A stretch of 64,000 bases of DNA from Piscibacillus halophilus (GTDB lineage: Bacteria; Bacillota; Bacilli; Bacillales; Alkalibacillaceae). A program made the translations under genes and the position numbers. Each line of letters opens with the position of its first letter. Positions within the stretch are counted from its first letter, which is position 1. Shown piece after piece: positions 34,568 to 42,280 of this stretch. A model generated the notes under the pieces. It did no database searches. It had not been told where the DNA came from and saw nothing but the letters and a program-made list of their open reading frames with translations. The stretch lies in contig NZ_FOES01000010.1 in NCBI RefSeq assembly GCF_900110685.1, positions 1 to 64,000 of the forward strand. The letters run 5' to 3'.

Positions 34568-36352
34568 ATGAGTGAAACAACTGAAAAAGTATTTAAAGGT
34601 GGCGGCTTTTTAATCGAAGATGTTAAAGCAGAAGATATTTTAACACCTGAAGATTTTACTGAAGAGCATAAAATGATCGCCAAGACAACTGAGGAATTTG
34701 TTAAAAACGAAGTATGGCCAGTGATCGACAATTTAGAGAATCATGAGTTTGATAAGTCAGTTGAACTATTAAAGAAAGCTGGTGAACTTGGGCTTTTAGG
34801 AGCAGATGTACCTGAAGAGTATGGCGGTTTAGAGCTTGATAAAATTACGTCATCACTTATTACGGAGAAGATGTCGCTTGCAGGTGGTTTTTCGATTACT
34901 CATGGTGCACACGTAGGTATTGGATCATTACCGATTGTGTTCTTCGGTAATGAAGAGCAAAAGCAAAAATATTTACCTGCATTAGCAACTGGTGAGAAAT
35001 TGGCGGCTTATGCATTAACGGAGCCTGGTTCTGGTTCAGACGCATTAGGTGCAAAAACAACGGCTAAATTAAATGAAGCGGGCACTCACTATGTTTTAAA
35101 TGGTGAGAAGCAGTGGATCACTAACTCAGCATTTGCGGATGTTTTCGTAGTCTATGCGAAAATCGATGGAGAAAAATTTACAGCCTTTATTGTGGAGCGT
35201 GACTTCCCTGGTGTTTCAACTGGTGCAGAAGAGAAGAAAATGGGGATTAAATCATCTTCTACTCGTACTTTAATTTTAGAAGATGCTGAAGTGCCGGTTG
35301 AGAATGTTTTAGGTGAAATTGGCCGTGGACACGTGATTGCGTTTAACATCTTAAACGTCGGCCGTTATAAATTAGCAATTGGTGGCGTTGGTGGTGCTAA
35401 ACACGCGATCGAAGTGGCCACTAAATATGCGAATGAACGTAAACAGTTCAATACACCAATTTCTAAGTTCCGTCTCATTCAAGAAAAACTAGCTAGTGTA
35501 GCAGCGAACACTTACGCTAATGAAAGTGCCGTTTATCGCACAGTTGGTTTATTTGAACAGCGCCTAGGTGGTTTAACAAAAGAGCAGTTAAATGAAGGTA
35601 ATGAAGTAGCGAAAAGTATCGCTGAATATGCGATTGAGTGTTCCATGAATAAATACATGGCAACGGAATTATTAGACTTTGCAGTTGATGAAGCGGTACA
35701 AATTCACGGTGGTTATGGATTTATGCAGGAATACGAAGTTGAGCGTATGTACCGTGACTCTCGTATCAACCGTATTTTTGAAGGTACAAACGAAATTAAC
35801 CGTATGCTAGTACCTGGAACGTTCATGAAGAAAGCATTAAAAGGTGAGCTTCCATTACTTCAAAAAGCCCAAGGCCTACAAGAAGAGCTTATGACGATGA
35901 TGCCTGAGCCAGTTGGGGATGAACCACTTGAACAAGAGTTTTACCTACTTAAGAACGCTAAGAAAATTGGCTTACTTGTTGCAGGAGTTGCGGCTCAAAA
36001 GTACGGTGAAAAACTAGAAAAAGAACAAGAATTATTAGTAAACATTGCGGACATTGCTGCTGAAGTTTACAACATGGAATCAGCTATTTTACGTACACAA
36101 AAGTCACTTGATCAAGACGGAGTTGAGAAGAGCCAGCAAAAGCTGAACTTAACTCAAGTGTACGTACAAGAAGCATTCAACCGCATTGAAGCACACGCAA
36201 AAGAAACCCTCATTGCTAGTGATGAAGGTGATAGCCTACGAATGATGCTAGGAGCGTTACGCAAACTAACTCGTCACGATCCGATAAACGTGATTGAGAA
36301 GAAACGTGATATTGCAGCTGCGATTATCGAAGCTGAAAAATATGTCGTTTAA
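34568..36352 (+). CDS. fadE: Acyl-CoA dehydrogenase
   Basis: A 594-residue FAD enzyme that introduces the first double bond in acyl-CoA. The core (about 35-410) shows AYALTEPGSGSDALGAKTTA, the WITNSAFADVFVVYAKI flavin loop, ANERKQFNTPISKF and QIHGGYGFMQEYEVERMYRDSRINRIFEGTNEI with the catalytic-base region, quoted here in parts. A C-terminal extension (420-594) of helices is typical of the B. subtilis FadE/VLCAD-like group. AAGGGGGA precedes the ATG. It completes the beta-oxidation operon and is followed by a terminator. Confidence 0.94.
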   Translation: MSETTEKVFKGGGFLIEDVKAEDILTPEDFTEEHKMIAKTTEEFVKNEVWPVIDNLENHEFDKSVELLKKAGELGLLGADVPEEYGGLELDKITSSLITEKMSLAGGFSITHGAHVGIGSLPIVFFGNEEQKQKYLPALATGEKLAAYALTEPGSGSDALGAKTTAKLNEAGTHYVLNGEKQWITNSAFADVFVVYAKIDGEKFTAFIVERDFPGVSTGAEEKKMGIKSSSTRTLILEDAEVPVENVLGEIGRGHVIAFNILNVGRYKLAIGGVGGAKHAIEVATKYANERKQFNTPISKFRLIQEKLASVAANTYANESAVYRTVGLFEQRLGGLTKEQLNEGNEVAKSIAEYAIECSMNKYMATELLDFAVDEAVQIHGGYGFMQEYEVERMYRDSRINRIFEGTNEINRMLVPGTFMKKALKGELPLLQKAQGLQEELMTMMPEPVGDEPLEQEFYLLKNAKKIGLLVAGVAAQKYGEKLEKEQELLVNIADIAAEVYNMESAILRTQKSLDQDGVEKSQQKLNLTQVYVQEAFNRIEAHAKETLIASDEGDSLRMMLGALRKLTRHDPINVIEKKRDIAAAIIEAEKYVV

Positions 36353-36360
36353 TTGTTGAG

Positions 36361-36398
36361 CTAACCAGCCGTGGAGAATTCCCCATGGCTGGTTTTTT
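36361..36398 (+). terminator. Terminator after fadE
   Basis: AACCAGCC and GGCTGGTT enclose an inner GTGGAGAATTCCCCAT arm; six T follow. Confidence 0.88.
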
Positions 36399-36412
36399 AT
36401 GTTTACGAGAGG

Positions 36413-36517
36413 AACATGTCGATAGAACTTTCGAACATGTCCATGGAAATCGAAAACATGACGATAGAACTTTCGAACATGCCCATAGAAATCGAAAACA
36501 TGTCGATTGATTATTAA
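36413..36517 (+). repeat. 21-bp phased intergenic array B (core AACATG)
   Basis: Five copies of AACATG start at 36413, 36434, 36455, 36476 and 36497, every interval exactly 21 bp. The units alternate between a GATAGAACTTTCG type and a CATAGAAATCGAA type, so the higher-order period is 42 bp. One frame is open (ATG 36416 to TAA 36515) and reads as MSIE-type heptads. More degenerate relatives with TAGAA and AATAAAC continue to about 36593 at 20-23 bp spacing. It begins 15 nt after the fadE terminator. Confidence 0.85.
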
Positions 36518-36666
36518 TGATTCTCTAAAGAAAGAGATACACTCATAGAAACTGAATAAACACCCCTATAGAACCCAAATAAACCCCATAGAATTAGGTT
36601 AACAACTTGCTTATTAATCCTCATTCAATTCTTTTTATGTTATGATACATCCAAGGAGGTGCTCTT

Positions 36667-37023
36667 ATGAGTTTAACAGTCTATCAATACCCTAAATGTG
36701 GGACTTGTCGTAAAGCATTAAAATGGTTAGATGAAAACGGCGTAGAGTATGAGGCGATACATATTGTGGACAACCCTCCGTCTCAATCTGAGCTAAAATC
36801 ATTTATTGAAAAAAGTGATCTACCTGCGAAAAAGTTTTTCAACACATCAGGTAAAAAATATCGGGAACTTGGGTTGAAAGACAAACTGAAGGATTTATCA
36901 GAAGATGAAATGACAGAACTATTGGCATCTGATGGGATGTTAATAAAACGTCCAATCGTAACAGACGGTCAAAAGGTGACGGTTGGGTTTAAAGAAGAAA
37001 CTTTTGAAGAAAATTGGAAATAA
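36667..37023 (+). CDS. yusI: ArsC/Spx-family reductase-like protein YusI
   Basis: A 118-residue thioredoxin-fold protein of the ArsC/Spx family. The active-site region is YPKCGTCRKALKWL with Cys11 and Cys14. The region KKFFNTSGKKYRELGLKD and LIKRPIV are the conserved segments of this family. It lacks a clear Spx RNA-polymerase-binding signature, so an oxidoreductase-like role is likelier than transcription control. AAGGAGGTGCTCTT precedes the ATG. It lies next to fadE as in B. subtilis. Confidence 0.9.
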   Translation: MSLTVYQYPKCGTCRKALKWLDENGVEYEAIHIVDNPPSQSELKSFIEKSDLPAKKFFNTSGKKYRELGLKDKLKDLSEDEMTELLASDGMLIKRPIVTDGQKVTVGFKEETFEENWK

Positions 37024-37100
37024 CTTTAATGAGAATGTGTTAAAAGTAGTTCATTTATTGTATGATTAATTTGAGAATTCGAATTTGGAGGGTCAGAGAC

Positions 37101-37484
37101 ATGAGCTTACCGAAAGACTATCGTTATTCTAAAGAACACGAATGGGTAAAAGTTGAAGGAGACAAAGTTAGAATTGGAATTACAGAATTCGCACAAGACG
37201 AACTAGGAGACATCGTTTTTGTTGAACTTCCTGAAGTTGGAGACGAACTAGAACTAGATGAACCGTTCGGTAGCGTTGAATCTGTAAAAACAGTTTCAGA
37301 GCTTTACGCTCCAGTGTCTGGTAAAATTGTTGAAATTAACGAAGAGCTAGAAGATAGCCCTGAGCTAGTAAATGAATCTCCATTTGAGAAAGCTTGGATG
37401 GTTGTAGTTGAGCCAAGCGATACGTCTCAAATTGAAGATTTAATGAGTGCAGACGAGTATCAAGAAATGACAGATTCAGAGTAA
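37101..37484 (+). CDS. gcvH: Glycine cleavage system H protein
   Basis: A 127-residue lipoyl carrier protein. The lipoylated lysine is Lys63 in [12 protein letters not shown]. It shuttles the aminomethyl group in glycine cleavage and, in Firmicutes, is a lipoyl relay to other enzymes. I choose ATG 37101, with GGAGGGTCAGAGAC upstream; the frame is open to 37062. The P and T genes are not in the window, as in B. subtilis where gcvH stands apart. A terminator follows. Confidence 0.96.
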   Translation: MSLPKDYRYSKEHEWVKVEGDKVRIGITEFAQDELGDIVFVELPEVGDELELDEPFGSVESVKTVSELYAPVSGKIVEINEELEDSPELVNESPFEKAWMVVVEPSDTSQIEDLMSADEYQEMTDSE

Positions 37485-37492
37485 TGTGAAGA

Positions 37493-37519
37493 AAAAGCTG
37501 ATCCTCGGGGTCGGCTTTT
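37493..37519 (+). terminator. Terminator after gcvH
   Basis: AAAAGCTGATCC and GGTCGGCTTTT pair (with one mismatch/wobble) around TCGG. Confidence 0.75.
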
Positions 37520-37551
37520 CTTATATATAAAAAATTATAGATGGTGATGAC

Positions 37552-37911
37552 ATGGATGAAACGTCAAGAGTGTTAATTGTAGAAGGGAAGCAGGATCGTA
37601 AAAAAATCCAAAAGATTTTAGACGATGAAGATGTTTTTATTTTATGTACATTTGGAACGTTAGGCATTGATGCTTTAGAACACTTAGTCGATGATTACCA
37701 TTTATTCGACCGTGATGTATATATTTTTACAGATACAGATGAACCAGGTGAAAAGCTTAGGAAAATGTTGAATCGTGAGCTTTCACACGCGAGGAACATC
37801 TATATTGATAAAAAATATCGTGAAGTTGAAGATACGCCAGAACCTGTGTTAGCATCCATTTTGCAAGCAGCTAATATGAAAGTAAAAGTTGAATACTTGA
37901 AAGGATTTTAA
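37552..37911 (+). CDS. yusF: TOPRIM domain protein YusF
   Basis: A 119-residue single TOPRIM domain. The glutamate of the first motif lies in LIVEGKQDRKKI and the metal-binding aspartates in YIFTDTDEPGEKLR, the pattern of small primase/nuclease-like TOPRIM proteins such as RNase M5. The biological role is unknown to me. It follows gcvH and precedes yusE by 2 nt; this order is conserved in B. subtilis. Confidence 0.88.
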   Translation: MDETSRVLIVEGKQDRKKIQKILDDEDVFILCTFGTLGIDALEHLVDDYHLFDRDVYIFTDTDEPGEKLRKMLNRELSHARNIYIDKKYREVEDTPEPVLASILQAANMKVKVEYLKGF

Positions 37912-37913
37912 TT

Positions 37914-38225
37914 GTGATCGAAATTAATCAAGAACAAGTGCATTTTTTGACTCAAAAAAAGGACTATCACATCGTGTTTGTGAATAGTCCTTTTTGTGGG
38001 ACGTGTAAGGTGGCACGTCGAATGTTGGAATACATCGAGGGCACTTTAGAAAGAGAAACCTTCTATGAACTTAATGCAACATTAGCGCCTGACTGGGTTC
38101 AAAAACAAGAGGTGACGAGTGTGCCTTGTTTAATGGTGTTTAAAAAAGGACAACTCGTTGACCGCTTGTACACGTTTCACTCCGTCCCTTATTTATTAAA
38201 AGAATTGGGCCCTTATTTAATCTAG
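37914..38225 (+). CDS. yusE: Thioredoxin-like protein YusE
   Basis: A 103-residue thioredoxin-fold protein with the active site CGTC (Cys28, Cys31) in NSPFCGTCKVARRML and the cis-proline loop VTSVPCLMVF. It probably reduces disulfides in the cytoplasm. GTG is the start, with AAAGGA 8 nt upstream inside the end of yusF. Its stop codon abuts the stop of the convergent downstream gene without any gap. Confidence 0.9.
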   Translation: MIEINQEQVHFLTQKKDYHIVFVNSPFCGTCKVARRMLEYIEGTLERETFYELNATLAPDWVQKQEVTSVPCLMVFKKGQLVDRLYTFHSVPYLLKELGPYLI

Positions 38226-38645
38226 TTATAAAACACCGCTAAGCGTATGGATGACTTCTACAAAGTCTGATTTGTCACCGAAGCGACCGATGATTTCTCC
38301 TTCACGATTAATCACAATCGTCATAGGAACGCCTGTACATTCATACAAATCATAAACCTCACGACCATGATCTTTTAAAACCGGTTGAGTTAAAAATTGA
38401 TCTTGGTATTTTAAAGCTTCTTCCTCTCCATGTTCACGGTCGGTGACGTTGATCGTGAGCATTTCTAAATCATCATTTCGCGAGGTTTTATAAAATTGTT
38501 CCTTCTTTGGTAAGTCTCTCGCACAATCTGGGCACCATGACACCCAAAATGTTAAGACCACTACTTTTTCACCTAACACATCTTCTAAGCGGAATGTTTC
38601 GTCTTGTTGATCTAAATAAGGAAGTTCAAATAATGGTGCTTTCAT
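38226..38645 (-). CDS. TlpA/ResA-like thioredoxin-family protein
   Basis: A 139-residue protein of the AhpC/TSA-Redoxin class. The active site WCPDC (Cys38, Cys41) lies in LTFWVSWCPDCARDLPK and the cis-proline loop is CTGVPMTIVI. There is no signal peptide or anchor, so it is cytoplasmic, unlike ResA. The partner is unknown. GAGGATGATCC precedes the ATG. It converges on yusE and is divergent from the methionine transporter operon. Confidence 0.85.
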   Translation of the reverse strand: MKAPLFELPYLDQQDETFRLEDVLGEKVVVLTFWVSWCPDCARDLPKKEQFYKTSRNDDLEMLTINVTDREHGEEEALKYQDQFLTQPVLKDHGREVYDLYECTGVPMTIVINREGEIIGRFGDKSDFVEVIHTLSGVL

Positions 38646-38674
38646 AGTTGGATCATCCTCTTATAAAATTTTTA

Positions 38675-38703
38675 TTGACTTGATCACATTACCATGCTAA
38701 CAT
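38675..38703 (+). promoter_or_regulatory. Sigma-A promoter of metNPQ
   Basis: TTGACT (38675-38680) and TAACAT (38698-38703) with a 17-bp spacer, just before the first SAM riboswitch. Confidence 0.7.
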
Positions 38704-38732
38704 AAAAATCAGCCAAAATAACATAACTTGAT

Positions 38733-38841
38733 TTCTTATCCAGAGAGGTGGAGGGAACTGGCCCTATGAAACCCAGCAACCATCGGGATTGTCCTGACAG
38801 GTGCTAATTCCAGCAATGATTTATTCATTGCAAGATAAGAA
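38733..38841 (+). ncRNA. SAM-I riboswitch (S-box), first of two
   Basis: P1 is TTCTTATC (38733-38740) with GATAAGAA (38834-38841). The S-box core follows in order: AGAGAGGTGGAGGGA, ACTGGCCCTATGAAACCCAG, CAACC, and the P4/junction ACAGGTGCTAATTCCAGCA. AAGAAAAG at the 3' side of P1 can instead pair with CTTTTCTT in the following terminator, which is the usual transcription-attenuation switch: with SAM bound the terminator forms. Confidence 0.95.
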
Positions 38842-38859
38842 AAGTGACGATGTTTTTCG

Positions 38860-38894
38860 ACTCTTTTCTTGCGCTTGCAGGAAAAGAGTTTTTT
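38860..38894 (+). terminator. Attenuator terminator of the first SAM riboswitch
   Basis: ACTCTTTTC and GAAAAGAGT pair across TTGCGCTTGCAG and are followed by five T. Confidence 0.88.
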
Positions 38895-38929
38895 AATGAA
38901 TGATAGAAAAATGATAAATACAAATAATA

Positions 38930-39036
38930 CTCTTATCGAGAGTGGTGGAGGGATTGGCCCTATGAAGCCCGGCAACCATCAGGGGAACCTGACAGGTGCT
39001 AAATCCAACAAAGCTTTGGGCTTTGAGAGATGAGAG
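38930..39036 (+). ncRNA. SAM-I riboswitch (S-box), second of two
   Basis: P1 is CTCTTATC (38930-38937) with GATGAGAG (39029-39036). The core reads GAGAGTGGTGGAGGGA, TTGGCCCTATGAAGCCCGG, CAACCATCAGG and GACAGGTGCTAAATCCAAC. Its loops differ in sequence from the first copy, but the core is intact. It has its own terminator, so the met operon leader contains two complete switches in series. Confidence 0.95.
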
Positions 39037-39044
39037 AACGGATG

Positions 39045-39083
39045 AATACCTTTCTGTTCTCTTATGAGCGGAAAGGTATTTTT
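39045..39083 (+). terminator. Attenuator terminator of the second SAM riboswitch
   Basis: AATACCTTTC and GAAAGGTATT form a 10-bp stem, followed by TTTATT. Confidence 0.85.
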
Positions 39084-39139
39084 ATTAGATAAAATATTAA
39101 TGTTTAAAAGGGATAAAATTTTGTAGAGGAGTTTCAAGC

Positions 39140-40168
39140 ATGATTACAATCAAAGGATTGTCCAAGATATTTAAAACAAATCAACAAGAAGTCAAAGCTG
39201 TTGATGATGTATCCATAAACATAGAGAAAGGCGAAATCTTTGGCGTCATTGGATATAGCGGCGCAGGGAAAAGTACGTTTATCCGCTTAATAAATCGTCT
39301 TGAGGAACCTTCAAGCGGTGATGTAGTGATCAATGATACGAACATTACCAGTTTATCAGTAGGGAAATTAAGAAAAGAACGCCAAAAGATCGGGATGATT
39401 TTCCAACATTTTAACCTATTATGGTCAAGAACCGTATTTGAAAACATCGCATTCCCACTTGAGATTGCTGGAATACCAAAAGCAGAACGCAGAACTAAAG
39501 TGCTTGAATTAATTGAGCTCGTGGGGCTGAAGGGAAGAGAGAATTCTTATCCATCCCAATTAAGTGGTGGACAGAAACAACGTGTTGGGATTGCACGTTC
39601 GCTTGCAAATGATCCAGATGTTCTGCTTTGTGACGAAGCGACATCGGCATTAGATCCTGAAACAACAGATGATATTCTCGATTTACTGGTATCCATCAAC
39701 AAGAAGTTAAATTTAACGATTATAATGATTACACATGAGATGCATGTGATTCAAAAAATATGCCATCGCGTAGCCGTAATGGACCAAGGAAGAGTCGTTG
39801 AACAAGGAGACGTGCTAAGTGTCTTTGTCAAACCGCAATCAAAAACAGCTAAACGTTTCGTCCAACAATTGAGTCCATTAGAGCATCAGCAAGATGAGTT
39901 AAAACGATTTATTACGAATGATCCAAATCGTGAAGTGGTTAAACTTCATTTTATCGGCAATGATGCTAAACGAGCATTAATTTCAGATGTATTAAGAAAA
40001 TTTGATATTGAGATTAATATTTTACAAGGGTCTATTTCACCGACTCAAGAAGGTGCTTACGGCACACTTTATGTGGAGTTAAGTGGTAATAAGGCATTGA
40101 TCACCGAAACGATTGACTATATTCAGTCATCAGGTGTGGAAGTAGAGGTGATTGAAAATGTTAACTAA
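39140..40168 (+). CDS. metN: Methionine ABC importer ATP-binding protein
   Basis: A 342-residue ATPase. Walker A is GYSGAGKST, signature LSGGQKQRVGIAR, Walker B VLLCDEATSALD, and the switch histidine lies in MITHEMHV. The C-terminal NIL/ACT-like domain (about 265-340) is the regulatory methionine-binding domain of this family. AGAGGAGTTTCAAGC precedes the ATG. It overlaps metP by 11 nt. Expression is set by the two SAM riboswitches upstream. Confidence 0.96.
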   Translation: MITIKGLSKIFKTNQQEVKAVDDVSINIEKGEIFGVIGYSGAGKSTFIRLINRLEEPSSGDVVINDTNITSLSVGKLRKERQKIGMIFQHFNLLWSRTVFENIAFPLEIAGIPKAERRTKVLELIELVGLKGRENSYPSQLSGGQKQRVGIARSLANDPDVLLCDEATSALDPETTDDILDLLVSINKKLNLTIIMITHEMHVIQKICHRVAVMDQGRVVEQGDVLSVFVKPQSKTAKRFVQQLSPLEHQQDELKRFITNDPNREVVKLHFIGNDAKRALISDVLRKFDIEINILQGSISPTQEGAYGTLYVELSGNKALITETIDYIQSSGVEVEVIENVN

Positions 40169-40826
40169 CTGGTTTGAAAATGTGAATATGGAAGAGATGT
40201 GGATTGCCACATATGAAACGCTTTATATGACAGTGATATCTGTTATAGGGACATTGGTTCTTGGAATCATCCTAGGACTTTTATTATTTCTAACTGAAAG
40301 AGGAAACCTATGGCAGAACCACTTTTTAAATATGGTAACGGCATCAGCAGTTAATGTCTTTCGAGCTATTCCATTTATTATATTAATTTTATTGTTATTC
40401 CCGTTTACTGATTTTCTAATGGGAACGATTCGAGGCCCTAAAGCAGCTTTACCTGCTCTAATCATTGGAGCTGCTCCATTCTACGCAAGATTAGTTGAAA
40501 TCGCCTTTAAGGAAGTGGATAAAGGAGTTATTGAAGCAGCCAAATCTATGGGGGCTAAAACTCATACGATTATATTTAAAGTCTTATTACCTGAATCGAT
40601 GCCTGCCTTAATTTCAGGTATTACCGTAACAGCTATTGCTTTAATTAGTTACACAGCCATGGCTGGAGTTATTGGAGCTGGTGGTCTAGGTGATTTAGCT
40701 TATATGAAAGGGTTCCAACGACGAGACTTTGATGTTGTATTCGCTTGTACGATCTTTATAGTGATTATTGTTTTCATCTTCCAATTTATTGGAGATACCT
40801 TATCAAGAAAATTAGATAAAAGATAA
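40158..40826 (+). CDS. metP: Methionine ABC importer permease
   Basis: A 222-residue permease with about five helices. The EAA loop reads EAAKSMGAKTHTIIFKVLLPES, which contacts MetN. AVNVFRAIPFIILILLLFPF is the typical helix 2-3 region of D-methionine/methionine permeases. I choose ATG 40158, with GAGGTG 7 nt upstream; a TTG two codons earlier is also possible. It lies inside metNPQ, overlapping metN and 20 nt before metQ. Confidence 0.95.
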   Translation: MLTNWFENVNMEEMWIATYETLYMTVISVIGTLVLGIILGLLLFLTERGNLWQNHFLNMVTASAVNVFRAIPFIILILLLFPFTDFLMGTIRGPKAALPALIIGAAPFYARLVEIAFKEVDKGVIEAAKSMGAKTHTIIFKVLLPESMPALISGITVTAIALISYTAMAGVIGAGGLGDLAYMKGFQRRDFDVVFACTIFIVIIVFIFQFIGDTLSRKLDKR

Positions 40827-40846
40827 TGCTGAAGGGAGAAGTTTAA

Positions 40847-41662
40847 ATGAAAAAATTATGTTTAGTAGCATTCATTAGTTTATTAGGATTCGTATTAGTC
40901 GCTTGTGGTCAATCATCAGGTGGTTCTTCAGATGAAATTGTAGTAGGTGCAACGAGTGTTCCACACGCAGAGGTATTAGAAGAAGCAAAACCATTGCTTG
41001 AAGAAGAAGGAATTAACCTAGAAATCGAAACGTATCAAGATTACGTATTGCCGAACGAAGACTTAGATAACGGCACATTAGATGCAAACTATTTCCAACA
41101 CATTCCTTACTTAGAAGACCAAATTGATGAGTTTGGATATGATTTTGTTAACCTAGGTGGAATCCATATTGAGCCGATGGGAATTTATTCTCAAAATGTA
41201 TCGAGTATCGATGAAATTGAAGAAGGTACAGAGGTTCTTCTAAGCCGTTCAGTTGCGGATCACGGACGTGTATTAGCGCTTTTACAAGAACATGATCTTA
41301 TTACGATTAAAGATGGTGTTGATCCAGTTACAGCAACTTTAGATGATATTGAAGAAAATCCACTAAACTTAAAATTTGATGCAAGTATTGAAGCTGGACT
41401 TTTACCAGAATTTTATGAGCGCGAAGAAGATGCATTAGTTGCGATTAATACGAACTATGCTATTGAAGCAGATCTTGTACCAGCAGATGATGCAATCATT
41501 TTAGAAGGTTCTGAATCACCGTACGTGAATGTTATCGCAGCACGTAGTGAAGATGAGGACAATGAAAAACTTCAGACCTTAGTAGAAGTCCTACATTCTG
41601 AAGAAATTCAGGCATTCATTGAAGAAAATTATGAAGGTGCGGTCGTTCCTGTAAGTGAGTAA
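40847..41662 (+). CDS. metQ: Methionine-binding lipoprotein
   Basis: A 271-residue NlpA/MetQ-family solute-binding lipoprotein. The signal peptide ends in VLVAC, so Cys20 is lipidated. The mature part opens with EIVVGATSVPHAEVLEEAKP, and DANYFQHIPYLEDQ and NTNYAIEADLVP are family motifs. The chain is strongly acidic. AAGGGAGAAGTTTAA precedes the ATG. It is the last gene of the SAM-regulated operon. Confidence 0.95.
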   Translation: MKKLCLVAFISLLGFVLVACGQSSGGSSDEIVVGATSVPHAEVLEEAKPLLEEEGINLEIETYQDYVLPNEDLDNGTLDANYFQHIPYLEDQIDEFGYDFVNLGGIHIEPMGIYSQNVSSIDEIEEGTEVLLSRSVADHGRVLALLQEHDLITIKDGVDPVTATLDDIEENPLNLKFDASIEAGLLPEFYEREEDALVAINTNYAIEADLVPADDAIILEGSESPYVNVIAARSEDEDNEKLQTLVEVLHSEEIQAFIEENYEGAVVPVSE

Positions 41663-41722
41663 ATAACATTTTTTCGACTATTTCAAAAAAAATTATAGGA
41701 TTTACTTCAAAAAATAAAGGGT

Positions 41723-41762
41723 AAGGATATGAGTAAGGTTCAACCACTCATATCCTTTTTTA
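41723..41762 (+). terminator. Terminator after metQ
   Basis: AAGGATATGAGT and ACTCATATCCTT form a 12-bp stem, followed by six T. Confidence 0.88.
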
Positions 41763-41850
41763 TGGTTATTATTAAGGATATTTGGAGTTTTAGCATAAAA
41801 AGAGTCCATGGTAATATAATAATTGTAATTCAAGAAAGGATGATTTAGAT

Positions 41851-42045
41851 ATTTTAAACGAAAATGAAATCGACCTGACGTACACAAGTGAAATGGAAAA
41901 AGCCATGCACCAATCACGTGGTGTTGGTTACACAGAGTATAGTCAGAATCTTGAGAAACGCATTAAAGTTGAAAAAGAGCGTGAAAGAGAGTATAAAGAG
42001 AGCCGACGAGTGGTAGCTGAAGTCGATCGTCAAGTACATCGTTAG
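41851..42045 (+). CDS. Small charged protein of unknown function, non-standard start
   Basis: A reading frame of about 64 codons ending at TAG 42043. It encodes a charged, helical protein (IDLTYTSEMEKAMHQSRGVG, then EYSQNLEKRIKVEKERERE, ending AEVDRQVHR). TAATATAAT-like -10 sequences precede it and a strong terminator follows, as for a real gene. No ATG, GTG or TTG lies at the right distance from the AAAGGATGAT ribosome site; an ATT at 41851 does. The first in-frame ATG is 41893, without a good ribosome site. An ATG at 41840 in another frame stops after two codons, so a frameshift or assembly error is an alternative. I do not recognise the family. Confidence 0.55.
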   Translation: MLNENEIDLTYTSEMEKAMHQSRGVGYTEYSQNLEKRIKVEKEREREYKESRRVVAEVDRQVHR

Positions 42046-42052
42046 TTGATAT

Positions 42053-42089
42053 AAAAATCCATTACCTTTTGAAGGGTAATGGATTTTTT
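42053..42089 (+). terminator. Terminator after the small unknown gene
   Basis: AAAATCCATTACC and GGTAATGGATTTT form a long stem around TTTTGAAG, followed by T. Confidence 0.88.
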
Positions 42090-42280
42090 CTATATATGAT
42101 GTAGTATATGGTTTTTCGTTTAAATCTGACAAATTTTCTTATATAATGGTATAGGTGTTAACCTTATGGTTATTCTTATGGTTATATAAGTTGAATATAG
42201 ATTGTAAATGTTTTAAAATTATAATGAGAATAAATTGAGAATGACCATCAATTTAATCATAGAAAAATGGAGGTATTCAA

